Positions 6,959-15,159 of a stretch of DNA of 26,078 nucleotides are shown in pieces. The translations under genes and the position numbers were made by a program. Source of the DNA: Elusimicrobiota bacterium (GTDB lineage Bacteria; Elusimicrobiota; Elusimicrobia; O2-12-FULL-59-9); the NCBI GenBank assembly GCA_016206405.1, contig JACQRQ010000021.1:1-26078 (forward strand), read 5' to 3'. A model generated the notes under the pieces. It saw nothing but the letters and a program-made list of their open reading frames with translations. It made no database searches and had not been told where the DNA came from. Every line of letters starts with the position of its first letter. The first letter of the stretch is position 1.

Positions 6959-7408
6959 ATGAACCACGACGAATTCGAAGAAGCGCTGTATGCCCTGTTT
7001 GACGGAGAGCTGGGGCCCGAGGACAGGCGGCGGGTGGAAAGTCATTTGGCGGGCTGCCCAAGCTGCCGCCGGGCGCATGCTCGCTGGGATCAAATATCGA
7101 AAGCTCTTTTTAAGCTTCCCCCGCCGCGCGCCTCGGAAAACTTTGTGGAACGGGTCATGGAAAGGCTGGATGAGCCCGCTGAAGTTTTCCGCTTTCCGCT
7201 GCCGTTGCCGCGCCCGCGTTGGCTGGTTCCCGCCATCGGGTTCGCCGCGGCGCTGCTTTTTTTGAGCGTGTACAAAAATGAGGCGGCGGTCTCGACCGAG
7301 GATTTGCTGCTCGCCAACGGAAAGGCCGGCATCGCTTCGGAATGGACTTTGCTGGCCAAAGCGTCCGATAAGGATGAGGTCCTCAACTTTGTTTTGGAGG
7401 AGCCATGA
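6959..7408 (+). CDS. Zinc-finger (ZAS) membrane anti-sigma factor
   Basis: A 149-residue protein. The N-terminal domain carries the anti-sigma zinc motif H29-x3-C33-x2-C36 (SHLAGCPSCRR), preceded by the usual FDGELGPEDRRRVE. A proline-rich linker is followed by one membrane segment (about residues 88-105) and a short outer tail of about 45 residues. Such proteins hold their ECF sigma at the membrane until a signal triggers proteolysis or a shape change. Placement right after the sigma gene and ATGA overlap with the next gene support a sigma/anti-sigma/sensor unit. Confidence 0.88.
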   Translation: MNHDEFEEALYALFDGELGPEDRRRVESHLAGCPSCRRAHARWDQISKALFKLPPPRASENFVERVMERLDEPAEVFRFPLPLPRPRWLVPAIGFAAALLFLSVYKNEAAVSTEDLLLANGKAGIASEWTLLAKASDKDEVLNFVLEEP

Positions 7409-7785
7409 AATTGGAGTGGAAGCAGATTCTCATCGCCTTCATTCTGGGCGCCTTGTTGGCGGGCGGTCTCGGCGTCCTGGCGCTGAAGGTCAACGCCCAC
7501 CGGCGCTGGGGCGGCGAGCAGGGCTACGCCCGCATGGTCGAGCGCTTCAACAAAAAGCTGGACCTGACGGCCGAGCAGAGCGCGAAGGTCGCCGCCATTC
7601 TGGAGGAAAAGCGCAAAAAGATAAAAGCAGTCAGAGGGGAGTTCGGCCCCCGCTTCGAGGAGATCAGAAATTCCGCCAGAGCGGAGATCCGCGCCGTTCT
7701 CGACGACCGGCAGCGGGAGAAGTTCGACAAGCTGCAGTCTAAAGGGGACTCCCGCTGGAAAAAGCGCCGCCCGGATGGGGAGTGA
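7405..7785 (+). CDS. Spy/CpxP-like periplasmic sensor, membrane anchored
   Basis: A 126-residue protein with one N-terminal membrane segment (ILIAFILGALLAGGLGVLAL) and a basic, helical outer part. The LTAEQ sequence matches the LTxxQ motif of the Spy/CpxP/CnrX-like family, with the helical repeat NKKLDLTAEQSAKVAAILEE and a second helix ending in DDRQREKFDKL. Family members sense misfolded proteins or metals in the periplasm and tune sigma or two-component systems. In the CnrYXH system a related protein sits beside an anti-sigma and an ECF factor, as here. It starts inside the stop of the anti-sigma gene (ATGA). Metal ligands were not identified. Confidence 0.75.
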   Translation: MKLEWKQILIAFILGALLAGGLGVLALKVNAHRRWGGEQGYARMVERFNKKLDLTAEQSAKVAAILEEKRKKIKAVRGEFGPRFEEIRNSARAEIRAVLDDRQREKFDKLQSKGDSRWKKRRPDGE

Positions 7786-7797
7786 GCCGCGACCCGC

Positions 7798-9033
7798 ATG
7801 AAGCGTTTTATCTGCTGCGCGCTCCTCGCCGTTTTATCTCCCCCGGCTTTCTGCGGGGAGGTCCTTACCTGGGAGGCTTGCGTGCGGGAGGCATTAGAGC
7901 GCAATCCCGGCCTCGCGGGCGCCGCCGAGTCGGTGTTGAAAGCCAGGTCGCAGCATCAAGCCGGCTTCAGCGGGTTTTTTCCGCAGCTCTCAGCGAGCGC
8001 CGGCCTGAGCAAAACCGATTCCGCTTCCAGCGAAGATTACAGCTTGGGCCTGTCGGCCCGGCAGAGCCTTTTTTCGGGATTTAAGGATAAAGCCGGCGTC
8101 GAAAGAAGCGCGGCGGATCTGAATTCCGCCGAGGCCGGATTCCAGGCGGCCCTGTCCAACCTGAGCTTTGAGCTCCAGTCGGCCTTCTCGCGGCTTCTCT
8201 ACGCCCAGGAGCAGGTGCAGCTGGCCCAAATCATCTCCGAGCGGCGGGGGGAAAACGTCCGCTTGGTGGAGCTCCGCTACGAAGCGGGCCGGGAACACAA
8301 GGGCTCCTATCTTCGAAGCAAGGCGGCCAACCGCCAGGCCGAATTTGAGGCGTCCCAGGCCAAACGGGCTTTGCGGGTCGCGCAGCGCGAGCTCGCCAAA
8401 GCCCTCGGCAGATCCGAGTTTGACGTGATCGAGGTCACGGGAAGCTTCAAGACCGCGTCGCCCGAGGAGGCTCCGGAGTTTCGCTCTTTGGCGGCCCGGA
8501 CTCCGGCGGTTGTTCAAGCCGAGGCCCAGGCCCGCGCCGCCCGCGCCGGCGTCGCCGTTTCCAAAAACCAGCTTTATCCGGACATTGCCGCCAGCGGCTC
8601 CCTTTCAAGGCGGGGAAGCGATTGGCCGCCCGGATCTAAAAATTGGTCGGCCGGCGTGAGCCTGTCGTTTCCCTTCTTTCCAGGAGGCCGCAATATCTTC
8701 GACGTCAAGAGCGCCCTGGCCGAGGAGCGCAGGTCCCGCGCCGGCCAAAGAAGCGCCTCCGACCAGGCGGCCTTGGATTTGGAGGACAAATTCGCCGCCT
8801 TTCAGGACGCCGCCGAGCAAACCGAGGTCCGGCGGGAATTTCTGGACGCCGCCGAAGTCCGGGCGCAGATCGCCAGGAGCCAGTACACCAGCGGCTTGCT
8901 GTCCTTCGAGGATTGGGACCTGATTGAAAACGATCTCATCTCCGGACAGAAGGCCATGCTCGCGTCGTTGAGGGATGCCGTGATCGCTCGGGCGGGCTGG
9001 GAAAGGGCTCAGGGAAAAGGGTTGAGGCCATGA
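7798..9033 (+). CDS. TolC-family outer membrane efflux protein
   Basis: A 411-residue protein with a signal peptide (MKRFICCALLAVLSPPAFC), then TWEACVREALERNPGL, the classic TolC-family opening. The body alternates long Ala/Gln/Glu-rich helices with short strands (LSLGLSARQSLFSGF-type and AGVSLSFPFFPGG), and each half repeats the pattern, as in OEP-domain proteins that trimerise into an outer-membrane channel with a periplasmic tunnel. YTSGLLSFEDWDLIENDLI near the C-terminus also matches the family. It is a little shorter than E. coli TolC. Its stop overlaps the adaptor gene by four bases (ATGA). Confidence 0.92.
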   Translation: MKRFICCALLAVLSPPAFCGEVLTWEACVREALERNPGLAGAAESVLKARSQHQAGFSGFFPQLSASAGLSKTDSASSEDYSLGLSARQSLFSGFKDKAGVERSAADLNSAEAGFQAALSNLSFELQSAFSRLLYAQEQVQLAQIISERRGENVRLVELRYEAGREHKGSYLRSKAANRQAEFEASQAKRALRVAQRELAKALGRSEFDVIEVTGSFKTASPEEAPEFRSLAARTPAVVQAEAQARAARAGVAVSKNQLYPDIAASGSLSRRGSDWPPGSKNWSAGVSLSFPFFPGGRNIFDVKSALAEERRSRAGQRSASDQAALDLEDKFAAFQDAAEQTEVRREFLDAAEVRAQIARSQYTSGLLSFEDWDLIENDLISGQKAMLASLRDAVIARAGWERAQGKGLRP

Positions 9034-10052
9034 CGATGAAAAAGAAACTGTGGATAATTTTGGCCGTCGCCGGAGCCGCCGTCGCGCTGGGTTTGAAATG
9101 GCATGGCAGGGAAAGCGAAACGCCCGAGTTCCAGGATGCGCGGGTGACGCGGGGCGACATCGAGATCACGATTATGGCCACCGGCGTCGCGCAGCCCCAG
9201 AACCGCCTGGAGATCAAGCCTCCCATCGCCGGGAGGGCGGAGGACATTTTGGTGCGGGAAGGCGAGTCGGTCAAAAAGGGGCAAGTGCTGGCATGGATGA
9301 GTTCGGTGGAAAGGGCCGCGCTTTTGGACGCGGCGCGCGCCAAAGGGCCCGGGGAGCTGGCCCATTGGGAGGACCTTTACAAACCCACGCCGCTCATCGC
9401 TCCCTTGGACGGCCTGATCATCTCGCGCAACGTGGAGCCGGGGCAGAGCGTCGCGGCGCAGGACGCGGTGCTGGTCATGTCCAACCGCCTCATCGTCAAA
9501 GCCCAGGTGGATGAGACCGACATCGGCAAGGTCAAGCCGGGACTCAGGGCCCGCATCAACTTGGACGCCTATCCCCAGGAGAACCTCGAGGCGCGGGTGG
9601 ACCATGTCGCCTACGAGGCGAAGACGGTGAGCAACGTGACGGTCTATGAGGTGGACGTCGCGCCGCAGCGGGTGCCGGAATTTTTGCGAAGCGGCATGAC
9701 GGCCAACGTCGTGTTTTTGGCGGCCTCAAAACGGGACGCCCTCCTGCTTCCGGCCGAAGCCGTGCGGCAGAACGACGGGGGCGCGTCCGTCTTGCTGCGC
9801 GATCCCTCCGGCAAGAAGCGCCCGATTTCCAAGGAAATCGAGACCGGCCTCACGGACGGAAAGAGGACGGAGATCGTTTCGGGGCTTTCCGAAGGCGACA
9901 CTGTGCTGGTCCGAAAATTCAAGATGCCGGGCCAAGCGGAGGCGCCTCAGACCAGCCCGTTTTCCCCCTTGGGCGGAGGCCGCGGAGGCCGCGGCGGGGG
10001 CGGCGGAGGCGGCGGAGGCGGCGGAGGCGGCAGGTCGCAGAGGAGCCGGTGA
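9030..10052 (+). CDS. HlyD/MacA-like periplasmic adaptor with a poly-Gly tail
   Basis: A 340-residue membrane fusion protein. An N-terminal membrane anchor (LWIILAVAGAAVALGL) is followed by the two halves of a lipoyl-like domain: IAGRAEDILVREGESVKKGQ and TPLIAPLDGLIISRNVEPGQ. The alpha-helical hairpin that normally lies between them is cut to about 35 residues, too short for the long coiled coil seen in MacA or AcrA. A beta-barrel (VKAQVDETDIGKVKPGLRA) and a membrane-proximal domain follow. The C-terminus is a glycine run with a few arginines, encoded by GGC/GGA repeats at about 9974-10032. It should link the TolC-like channel to the MacB-like transporter on either side. ATG 9036 is an alternative start. 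Confidence 0.9.
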   Translation: MTMKKKLWIILAVAGAAVALGLKWHGRESETPEFQDARVTRGDIEITIMATGVAQPQNRLEIKPPIAGRAEDILVREGESVKKGQVLAWMSSVERAALLDAARAKGPGELAHWEDLYKPTPLIAPLDGLIISRNVEPGQSVAAQDAVLVMSNRLIVKAQVDETDIGKVKPGLRARINLDAYPQENLEARVDHVAYEAKTVSNVTVYEVDVAPQRVPEFLRSGMTANVVFLAASKRDALLLPAEAVRQNDGGASVLLRDPSGKKRPISKEIETGLTDGKRTEIVSGLSEGDTVLVRKFKMPGQAEAPQTSPFSPLGGGRGGRGGGGGGGGGGGGGRSQRSR

Positions 10053-10053
10053 C

Positions 10054-12030
10054 ATGATCCGAATTTCAAAACTTAGAAAAACATATCAGATGGGCGAGGC
10101 GGCCGTGCCGGCCCTTCGCGGCGTGTCGCTTGTCATCGAGCCGGGGGAATTCGTGGCCATCATGGGTCCCTCCGGCTCGGGCAAATCCACTTTGATGCAC
10201 GTTCTCGGTCTCCTGGACGTGCCTGACTCCGGCTCCTACGAACTCTACGGACAGGAGGTCTCAAAGCTGGGGGAAGACGAACTGGCCGGGCTGCGGGGCA
10301 AGGCCATCGGTTTTGTTTTTCAGCAGTTCAATCTTCTGGCCCGGACGAGCGCCCTTGAAAACGTCGCGCTGCCGCTGTTATACACCGCCAACGGCGCCGA
10401 CCCATCCAGGCCCAAAGGGCTGCTGGAAGAGGTCGGTTTGGGCTCAAGGATTTTGCACAAGCCCAACGAGCTTTCGGGGGGCCAGCAGCAGAGGGTGGCC
10501 ATCGCGCGGGCTTTGGTCAACGGGCCCGGCATCATCCTGGCCGACGAACCGACGGGCAATCTGGATTCCTCCAGCGAAGAGGAAATCATGGCCATACTCC
10601 GCAAGCTCAACGAGGGCGGCATCACGGTGATTCTGGTGACCCACGAGCCCGAAATCGCGGCGCACGCCCGGCGCATCATCCGCATGCGCGACGGAGTCAT
10701 CCAGTCCGATGAGACCGCCACCGAGGCCGGGACCGCGGGCGGGGTGGCCGTCAAGACGGTTCAGGCGGAGACGGCGGTGCGGCCGCCGAAGATCGCGCCG
10801 CCCAAGTTCACCCTCAAGGAAACTTCGGAGCACTTCAAGCAGGCGGCGCGGGCTCTGCTGGCCAATAAGGTGAGGTCCGGGCTCTCGATGTTGGGCATCC
10901 TCATCGGCGTGGCCGCCGTCATCGCCATGCTGGCTCTGGGCCACGGGGCGCAGCAGGCCATCGAAAAGCAGCTCGCCTCGCTGGGCTCCAATCTCCTGGT
11001 CTTGAGGCCGGGCTCGAGGCGCGCGCACGGCGTGGCGCTGGAAGCCGGCGCCGTGACCCGCTTGACCCTCGAGGACGCGGCCGAAATACGAGCCACGGTG
11101 CCGTCCGTCAAGAAGACGGCGCCCTCCGTCTCGGGCCGGGGGCAGTTGGTCTTTGGGAACAAGAACTGGAGCACGCAGATTCTTGGAACCGGCCCGGACT
11201 ATCCGTCCATGCGGGCTTCCGTTCCCCAAGTCGGGCGGTTCTTCAGGGCGGACGAGGACCGCTCCCGCTCCCGCGTGGCGGTTTTGGGGATGACCCCCGT
11301 CCGGGAGCTTTTCGGCGGGGCCAATCCCATCGGGGAGTTCATCAAGATAAACAAAGTCAATTTTCAAGTCATCGGCGTCCTCCCCGAAAAGGGGGCCAAC
11401 AGTTGGCGGGACCAGGACAATCTGGTCGTCATCCCCATCACGACCGCCATGCGAAGGCTTTTGGGAAAGGATTTCGTGGATTCCATCGACATCGAAGTGG
11501 CGGATGCCTCCCAGATGGATGCGGCCCAGGACGCCCTCAGGGAGCTGGTCATCCGGCGCCACCGCCTTCCTCCGTCCCAGCAAGAAAGCTTTGAAATCCG
11601 CAACATGGCTGAAATCCAGGACGCGCTCAGCCAGACCAGCCGCACCATGTCTTTGCTTCTGGCCTGCATCGCGGCTATCTCGCTCTTGGTGGGCGGTATC
11701 GGCATCATGAACATCATGCTGGTGTCGGTGACCGAGCGCACCCGGGAAATCGGCCTGCGCAAGGCGGTCGGCGCCAGAAGGCGCGACATTCTGGCCCAGT
11801 TCTTGATCGAGGCGGTGGTCGTGAGCGTCTGCGGCGGCCTCATCGGCATCGCCTTGGGCTGGGCCGCCACCCAGGCGATGTCCCGCTTGGCCGGCTGGGC
11901 GGCCGCGGTTTCTCCCGGCGCGTCCGCCCTGGCTTTTCTTTTTTCCGCCGCCATAGGAATTATTTTCGGCCTGTGGCCGGCCCGGAAAGCCTCGCGGCTG
12001 AGCCCCATCGAGGCGCTGCGCTACGAGTAG
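10054..12030 (+). CDS. MacB-like ABC transporter, ATPase fused to permease
   Basis: A 658-residue fusion. The N-terminal ATPase has Walker A GPSGSGKST (residues 38-46), Q-loop FQQFNLL (90-91), signature LSGGQQQRVAIARAL (from 140) and Walker B ILADEPTGNLD (from 161), all intact. After a linker (about 225-265) comes the first membrane helix (SGLSMLGILIGVAAVIAML), a large periplasmic MacB-type domain, and an FtsX-type core with three helices (ISLLVGGIGIMNIMLVSVTE and so on) ending LSPIEALRYE, the family's usual C-terminus. MacB dimers work as mechanotransmitters that push substrates out through the adaptor and TolC. Substrate unknown. It is the last gene of the sigma-led operon and starts 1 base after the adaptor stop. 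Confidence 0.93.
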   Translation: MIRISKLRKTYQMGEAAVPALRGVSLVIEPGEFVAIMGPSGSGKSTLMHVLGLLDVPDSGSYELYGQEVSKLGEDELAGLRGKAIGFVFQQFNLLARTSALENVALPLLYTANGADPSRPKGLLEEVGLGSRILHKPNELSGGQQQRVAIARALVNGPGIILADEPTGNLDSSSEEEIMAILRKLNEGGITVILVTHEPEIAAHARRIIRMRDGVIQSDETATEAGTAGGVAVKTVQAETAVRPPKIAPPKFTLKETSEHFKQAARALLANKVRSGLSMLGILIGVAAVIAMLALGHGAQQAIEKQLASLGSNLLVLRPGSRRAHGVALEAGAVTRLTLEDAAEIRATVPSVKKTAPSVSGRGQLVFGNKNWSTQILGTGPDYPSMRASVPQVGRFFRADEDRSRSRVAVLGMTPVRELFGGANPIGEFIKINKVNFQVIGVLPEKGANSWRDQDNLVVIPITTAMRRLLGKDFVDSIDIEVADASQMDAAQDALRELVIRRHRLPPSQQESFEIRNMAEIQDALSQTSRTMSLLLACIAAISLLVGGIGIMNIMLVSVTERTREIGLRKAVGARRRDILAQFLIEAVVVSVCGGLIGIALGWAATQAMSRLAGWAAAVSPGASALAFLFSAAIGIIFGLWPARKASRLSPIEALRYE

Positions 12031-12066
12031 CGCGGCGCCGCTCTCCGCCGCTCGATGACAATTCTC

Positions 12067-12096
12067 TCGACGGCAAGAATCCATTTTTTGTAAAAT
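12067..12096 (+). promoter_or_regulatory. Probable promoter of the ATP-grasp/esterase operon
   Basis: TCGACG (12067-12072, 4 of 6), an 18-base spacer and TAAAAT (12091-12096, 5 of 6). Transcription would start about 15 bases before ATG 12118. The short leader has no Shine-Dalgarno sequence; it reads CCTCC-rich then T-rich. Confidence 0.5.
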
Positions 12097-12117
12097 CATC
12101 ACTCCTCCGGCTTTTTT

Positions 12118-13284
12118 ATGAATGTTTTATATCTTTGCCCTAATTTTCCGCCGAACTATTATCATTTCTGCGTCGGCCTCAAGGAGGCGGGGGCCTCGGT
12201 GGCCGGCATCGGGTGGGAGTCCTATGAGAGGCTCCGGCCCGAGCTTAAAGGGGCCCTGAGCGAGTATTGCCATGTGCCGGACATGGGAAATTACGAGCAT
12301 GTCCTGCGCGCCTGCGCCCACCTCACCTCCCGCCTCGGGAAAATGGACCGCATCGTCGCCCAGGAAGAGCACTGGATCGAGCTCGAGGCCGCCCTGCGCC
12401 TGGACTTCAACGTCGGCGGTCCCAAGCCGGCGGATATCCGCGCCTTGAAGCTGAAATCGCTGATGAAACAGGTGTTTCAGAAGGCGGGCGTGCCCGTGGC
12501 CCAGGGAGAGATCGCCGTCGGCCCTGAGGCCGCGCGGCGCTTCGCGGCGCGGGTGGGATACCCGGTCATCGCCAAGCCCGACAAAGGGGTGGGGGCCTAC
12601 GCGACCTATAAGATTTCCAACCCGGCCCAGTGGGAGAATTTTTTCGAGCGCAAGATCCCGGATGCCGACTATATTCTTGAGGAATTTCTCGACGGCCGCA
12701 TCCAGTCCTTCGATGGCCTGACCGGCCGCGACGGTTCCATCGTGTTTTTCACCTCGCACATGTTCAGCACCGACATCATGACCGTGGTCAACGACGACGA
12801 CCACCTCCATTACTGGTCCCTGCGCGACATCCCCTCCGATTTAAACGAGCTCGGCCACACGGCCATCGCGGCCTTCGGGCTCAAGGAGAGATTCTTTCAC
12901 CTGGAGTTCATGCGCGGCCCCCGCGGGCGGTTGACGGCCATGGAGATCAACGCCCGGCCTCCGGGCGGCCTCACGACCGACATGTTCAATTACGCCAACG
13001 ACATCGATATTTATCGCCAGTGGGCCAACGTCGTCGTCAAGGGCCGCTTCGAGGCGAGCTATGACCGGGCTTACCACGTCAGCTATATCGGCCGCAAGGA
13101 GCGGAAAAATTACGCTCACTCCCGCGACGAGGTGCTGCGGAAGTTCGGTCCCGCGATATTGACCCACACCCCCATCGACTCGGTGTTCCGGCGCGCCATC
13201 GGGGACTACGCCTTTTTGGTCCGCTCCAAATCGATGGAGGACCTCTGGCCCATCGTGGAATACATCCAGGAGCAGAGGCAGTGA
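12118..13284 (+). CDS. ATP-grasp carboxylate-amine ligase-like protein
   Basis: A 388-residue protein. The N-terminal part (VLYLCPNFPPNYYHFCVGL, GASVAGIGWES) looks like the pre-ATP-grasp Rossmann-like domain. LKSLMKQVFQKAGVPVAQGE introduces the ATP-grasp fold, with VGYPVIAKPDKGVGA supplying the lysine and glycine-rich loop for ATP, YILEEFLDGR the adenine-site strand, and FHLEFMRG plus AMEINARPPGG (near residues 275-283) the magnesium-binding Glu and Asn. These enzymes join a carboxylate to an amine, thiol or other nucleophile through an acyl phosphate. The substrate is not identifiable. The stop overlaps the esterase start, so the two products are probably made together and act on related molecules. 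Confidence 0.85.
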   Translation: MNVLYLCPNFPPNYYHFCVGLKEAGASVAGIGWESYERLRPELKGALSEYCHVPDMGNYEHVLRACAHLTSRLGKMDRIVAQEEHWIELEAALRLDFNVGGPKPADIRALKLKSLMKQVFQKAGVPVAQGEIAVGPEAARRFAARVGYPVIAKPDKGVGAYATYKISNPAQWENFFERKIPDADYILEEFLDGRIQSFDGLTGRDGSIVFFTSHMFSTDIMTVVNDDDHLHYWSLRDIPSDLNELGHTAIAAFGLKERFFHLEFMRGPRGRLTAMEINARPPGGLTTDMFNYANDIDIYRQWANVVVKGRFEASYDRAYHVSYIGRKERKNYAHSRDEVLRKFGPAILTHTPIDSVFRRAIGDYAFLVRSKSMEDLWPIVEYIQEQRQ

Positions 13285-14027
13285 ACTCCGAATATAAGAA
13301 ATGGCGGAGCTCCGCTTTGGGCCGCGACATGGAGCTGAAAGTTTATGGCCGCGGCGGCAAGCCCATCCTGGTTTTTCCCTCGGCAGGGGGGCGCTTTTTT
13401 GAGTATGAGGATTTCGGCATGGTCGAGGCCCTGCGGCCCTTTTGGGAGCAAGGGCGCGCGCAGCTCTTCACCGTAGACGGCGTCGACCGGGAGTCGTGGT
13501 TCAACGCGGGGCTTTCCCCGGCCGACCGCGTCCGGCGCCATGAGGACTACGAAAGATACGTTTTAAACGAGGCCGTTCCCTTCATCCGCTGGCTCAACGG
13601 CTCCTCCGGTTCCCTGCTGACGACCGGCTGCAGCATGGGCGGCTATCACGCGGCCAATTTCTTTTTCCGGCATCCCGAAGTTTTCGACGGGGTGATTTCT
13701 TTGAGCGCGCTCTACGGCCCCAAGCACATTTTCGGCGACGCTTGGGACCCGTCCCTGTATTATCATTTCCCGCTGGCGTACCTGCCCGGCCTTGAAACCC
13801 CGCATATTCTCGGGCTCTTGAGGCGCGGCAAAATCATCCTATGCGTCGGGCAGGGCGATTGGGAGGCCTGCGGCGACTACGACTGCATCGGCGAGACGCG
13901 CGCGATGAAGTCCGTGCTGGATGCCAAGGGGATTCCCTGCTGTGCGGATTTTTGGGGCTGCGACGTCAGCCACGATTGGGCGTGGTGGCGGCGGCAGATG
14001 CCCTATTTTCTGGACCGCATCTTGTGA
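13281..14027 (+). CDS. Alpha/beta-hydrolase esterase (esterase D-like)
   Basis: A 248-residue cytoplasmic protein with no signal peptide. GCSMGGYHA (nucleophile S118) is the GxSxG elbow; CDVSHDWAWW near the end supplies the catalytic histidine (H231); the acid residue is probably one of the aspartates between, such as in GQGDWEACGDYD. ILVFPSAGGRFFEYEDFGM shapes the oxyanion region, as in the putative esterase family PF00756. The start is GTG 13281, which overlaps the ATP-grasp stop (GTGA). An esterase so tightly tied to an ATP-grasp ligase suggests a joint pathway: one builds an amide or similar bond and the other cuts an ester or thioester of the same compound. Confidence 0.82.
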   Translation: MNSEYKKWRSSALGRDMELKVYGRGGKPILVFPSAGGRFFEYEDFGMVEALRPFWEQGRAQLFTVDGVDRESWFNAGLSPADRVRRHEDYERYVLNEAVPFIRWLNGSSGSLLTTGCSMGGYHAANFFFRHPEVFDGVISLSALYGPKHIFGDAWDPSLYYHFPLAYLPGLETPHILGLLRRGKIILCVGQGDWEACGDYDCIGETRAMKSVLDAKGIPCCADFWGCDVSHDWAWWRRQMPYFLDRIL

Positions 14028-14028
14028 T

Positions 14029-14952
14029 ATGCCGGAAAATACGGGCGTGACGCCCGAGGAATCGCTCAATTCGCCCCGGAATGGGTATCCTATTGAAAAG
14101 GCTATGGAACTCGGCTTGGGAAGCGTCTCCGAAGCGGCGCGAAGTTTTTGGAATTTACTAGTCCGGGTTTGCCGCGGGCTTTACCGGAACTACTGCTTCG
14201 ACATGGCGGCAGAGCTCGGCTTTTATTTCCTGTATTCGTTTTTCCCGTTCTGGGTCTTCGTCATCGCGCTTCTCGGCACCCTTCCCATCGCGGCGACTCC
14301 CAAAGAGATTTTGTCCATGCTGGAAAAATTTATGCCGGGGTATTTGTTCGCCCTGGCGGGCCCAACGGTGCTGGACATCCTATTTAAGCCCAGGCACTGG
14401 CTCGCTTTGGGAACGCTTCTGCTCGCCCTCTATGCCTCCTCGTCGGCCACCACTTCGCTTATGGCGGCGCTCAATAGGATTTACGGGACGCAGGAAACGC
14501 GCGCCTATTGGAAATGGAAGGGGATATCTCTTTTGCTCACGGCGGCCCACGCCGGAATCTTGACCATCGCCTTCTTCCTGCTGGTGATCGTCCCGGTCGC
14601 GAGGGACTGGCTTATCGGCTACGTGGGGTTTCACGGTCAGGTACGGCTGCTCTTCGGCATGGCCCGTTGGCTCATCGCCGTCGCCGTCATGTTTTTCGGC
14701 GTCGCGCTGATCTTCAGCTTCGGCCCCGGGGTCCGCAATCGCGTCAAGCTCGTGACCCCCGGCACCTTGGTGACGATCGCCGGCTGGCTGCTTTTTTCCG
14801 AGATCTTCGGGATCTACTTGAACAGCATAGGTCCCAATAACCTCGTTTACGGCGCCGCCGGGGGGATCATCGGCCTTTTGACCTGGCTTTACGCCATGGG
14901 CTTCATGATCCTGGTGGGCGCCCAAGTCAACCGCGAGCTCGAAAACACCTGA
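14029..14952 (+). CDS. YihY/BrkB-family inner membrane protein
   Basis: A 307-residue protein with about six membrane segments. DMAAELGFYFLYSFFPFWVFVI matches the family's opening, where the first helix follows a conserved 'A..L.FY..F.LFP' pattern. SSATTSLMAALNRIYGTQE and the final GGIIGLLTWLYAMGFMILVGAQVNRELE are also typical (the family ends in GAxxNAExE). The family was once annotated as ribonuclease BN; its molecular role is unclear. ATG 14029, one base after the esterase stop, is used here; ATG 14104, with AAAAGG upstream, would remove 25 residues of non-typical sequence and may be the real start. Confidence 0.85.
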   Translation: MPENTGVTPEESLNSPRNGYPIEKAMELGLGSVSEAARSFWNLLVRVCRGLYRNYCFDMAAELGFYFLYSFFPFWVFVIALLGTLPIAATPKEILSMLEKFMPGYLFALAGPTVLDILFKPRHWLALGTLLLALYASSSATTSLMAALNRIYGTQETRAYWKWKGISLLLTAAHAGILTIAFFLLVIVPVARDWLIGYVGFHGQVRLLFGMARWLIAVAVMFFGVALIFSFGPGVRNRVKLVTPGTLVTIAGWLLFSEIFGIYLNSIGPNNLVYGAAGGIIGLLTWLYAMGFMILVGAQVNRELENT

Positions 14953-15037
14953 CATCAAGCGTTTCTTCCACGCCTTCGGGTTTAGGAAGCACTCCACCGG
15001 CGCGGACATACCAGTTCCTACTGAGGATCAAGCCCCA

Positions 15038-15110
15038 GCGCGTTAAGACTACGCGCGGCAATGCCGGCATCATGCCGGCGTAACGGCTCGGCGAAATCAG
15101 CGAGCGCCTA
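15038..15110 (+). other. Three adjacent small stem-loops in a gene-free stretch
   Basis: GCGCGT/ACGCGC (15038-15056), GCCGGCAT/ATGCCGGC (15063-15079) and GCTCG/CGAGC (from about 15086) follow one another between the YihY gene and the ATPase fragment. There is no T-run, so a simple terminator is unlikely. No gene is supported in 14953-15159. Confidence 0.45.
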
Positions 15111-15124
15111 GTCCCGACAGGCGA

Positions 15125-15157
15125 TTAACTATCTCTATTTTACAATGTAAAATAGAG
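15125..15157 (+). promoter_or_regulatory. Promoter with an 11-base palindromic operator
   Basis: TTAACT (15125-15130), a 17-base spacer and TAAAAT (15148-15153), with six bases to ATG 15160. A perfect inverted repeat, CTCTATTTTAC (15133-15143) and GTAAAATAGAG (15147-15157), covers the spacer and the -10 box. A dimeric repressor bound there would block the promoter. Confidence 0.7.
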
Positions 15158-15159
15158 TC

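Noticed and set aside
10444..12102. A 552-residue open frame on the minus strand
   Set aside because: It lies opposite macB, whose motifs are all intact. Its residues are rich in H, R, G and P with no recognisable domain, as expected of an antisense frame in GC-rich coding DNA.
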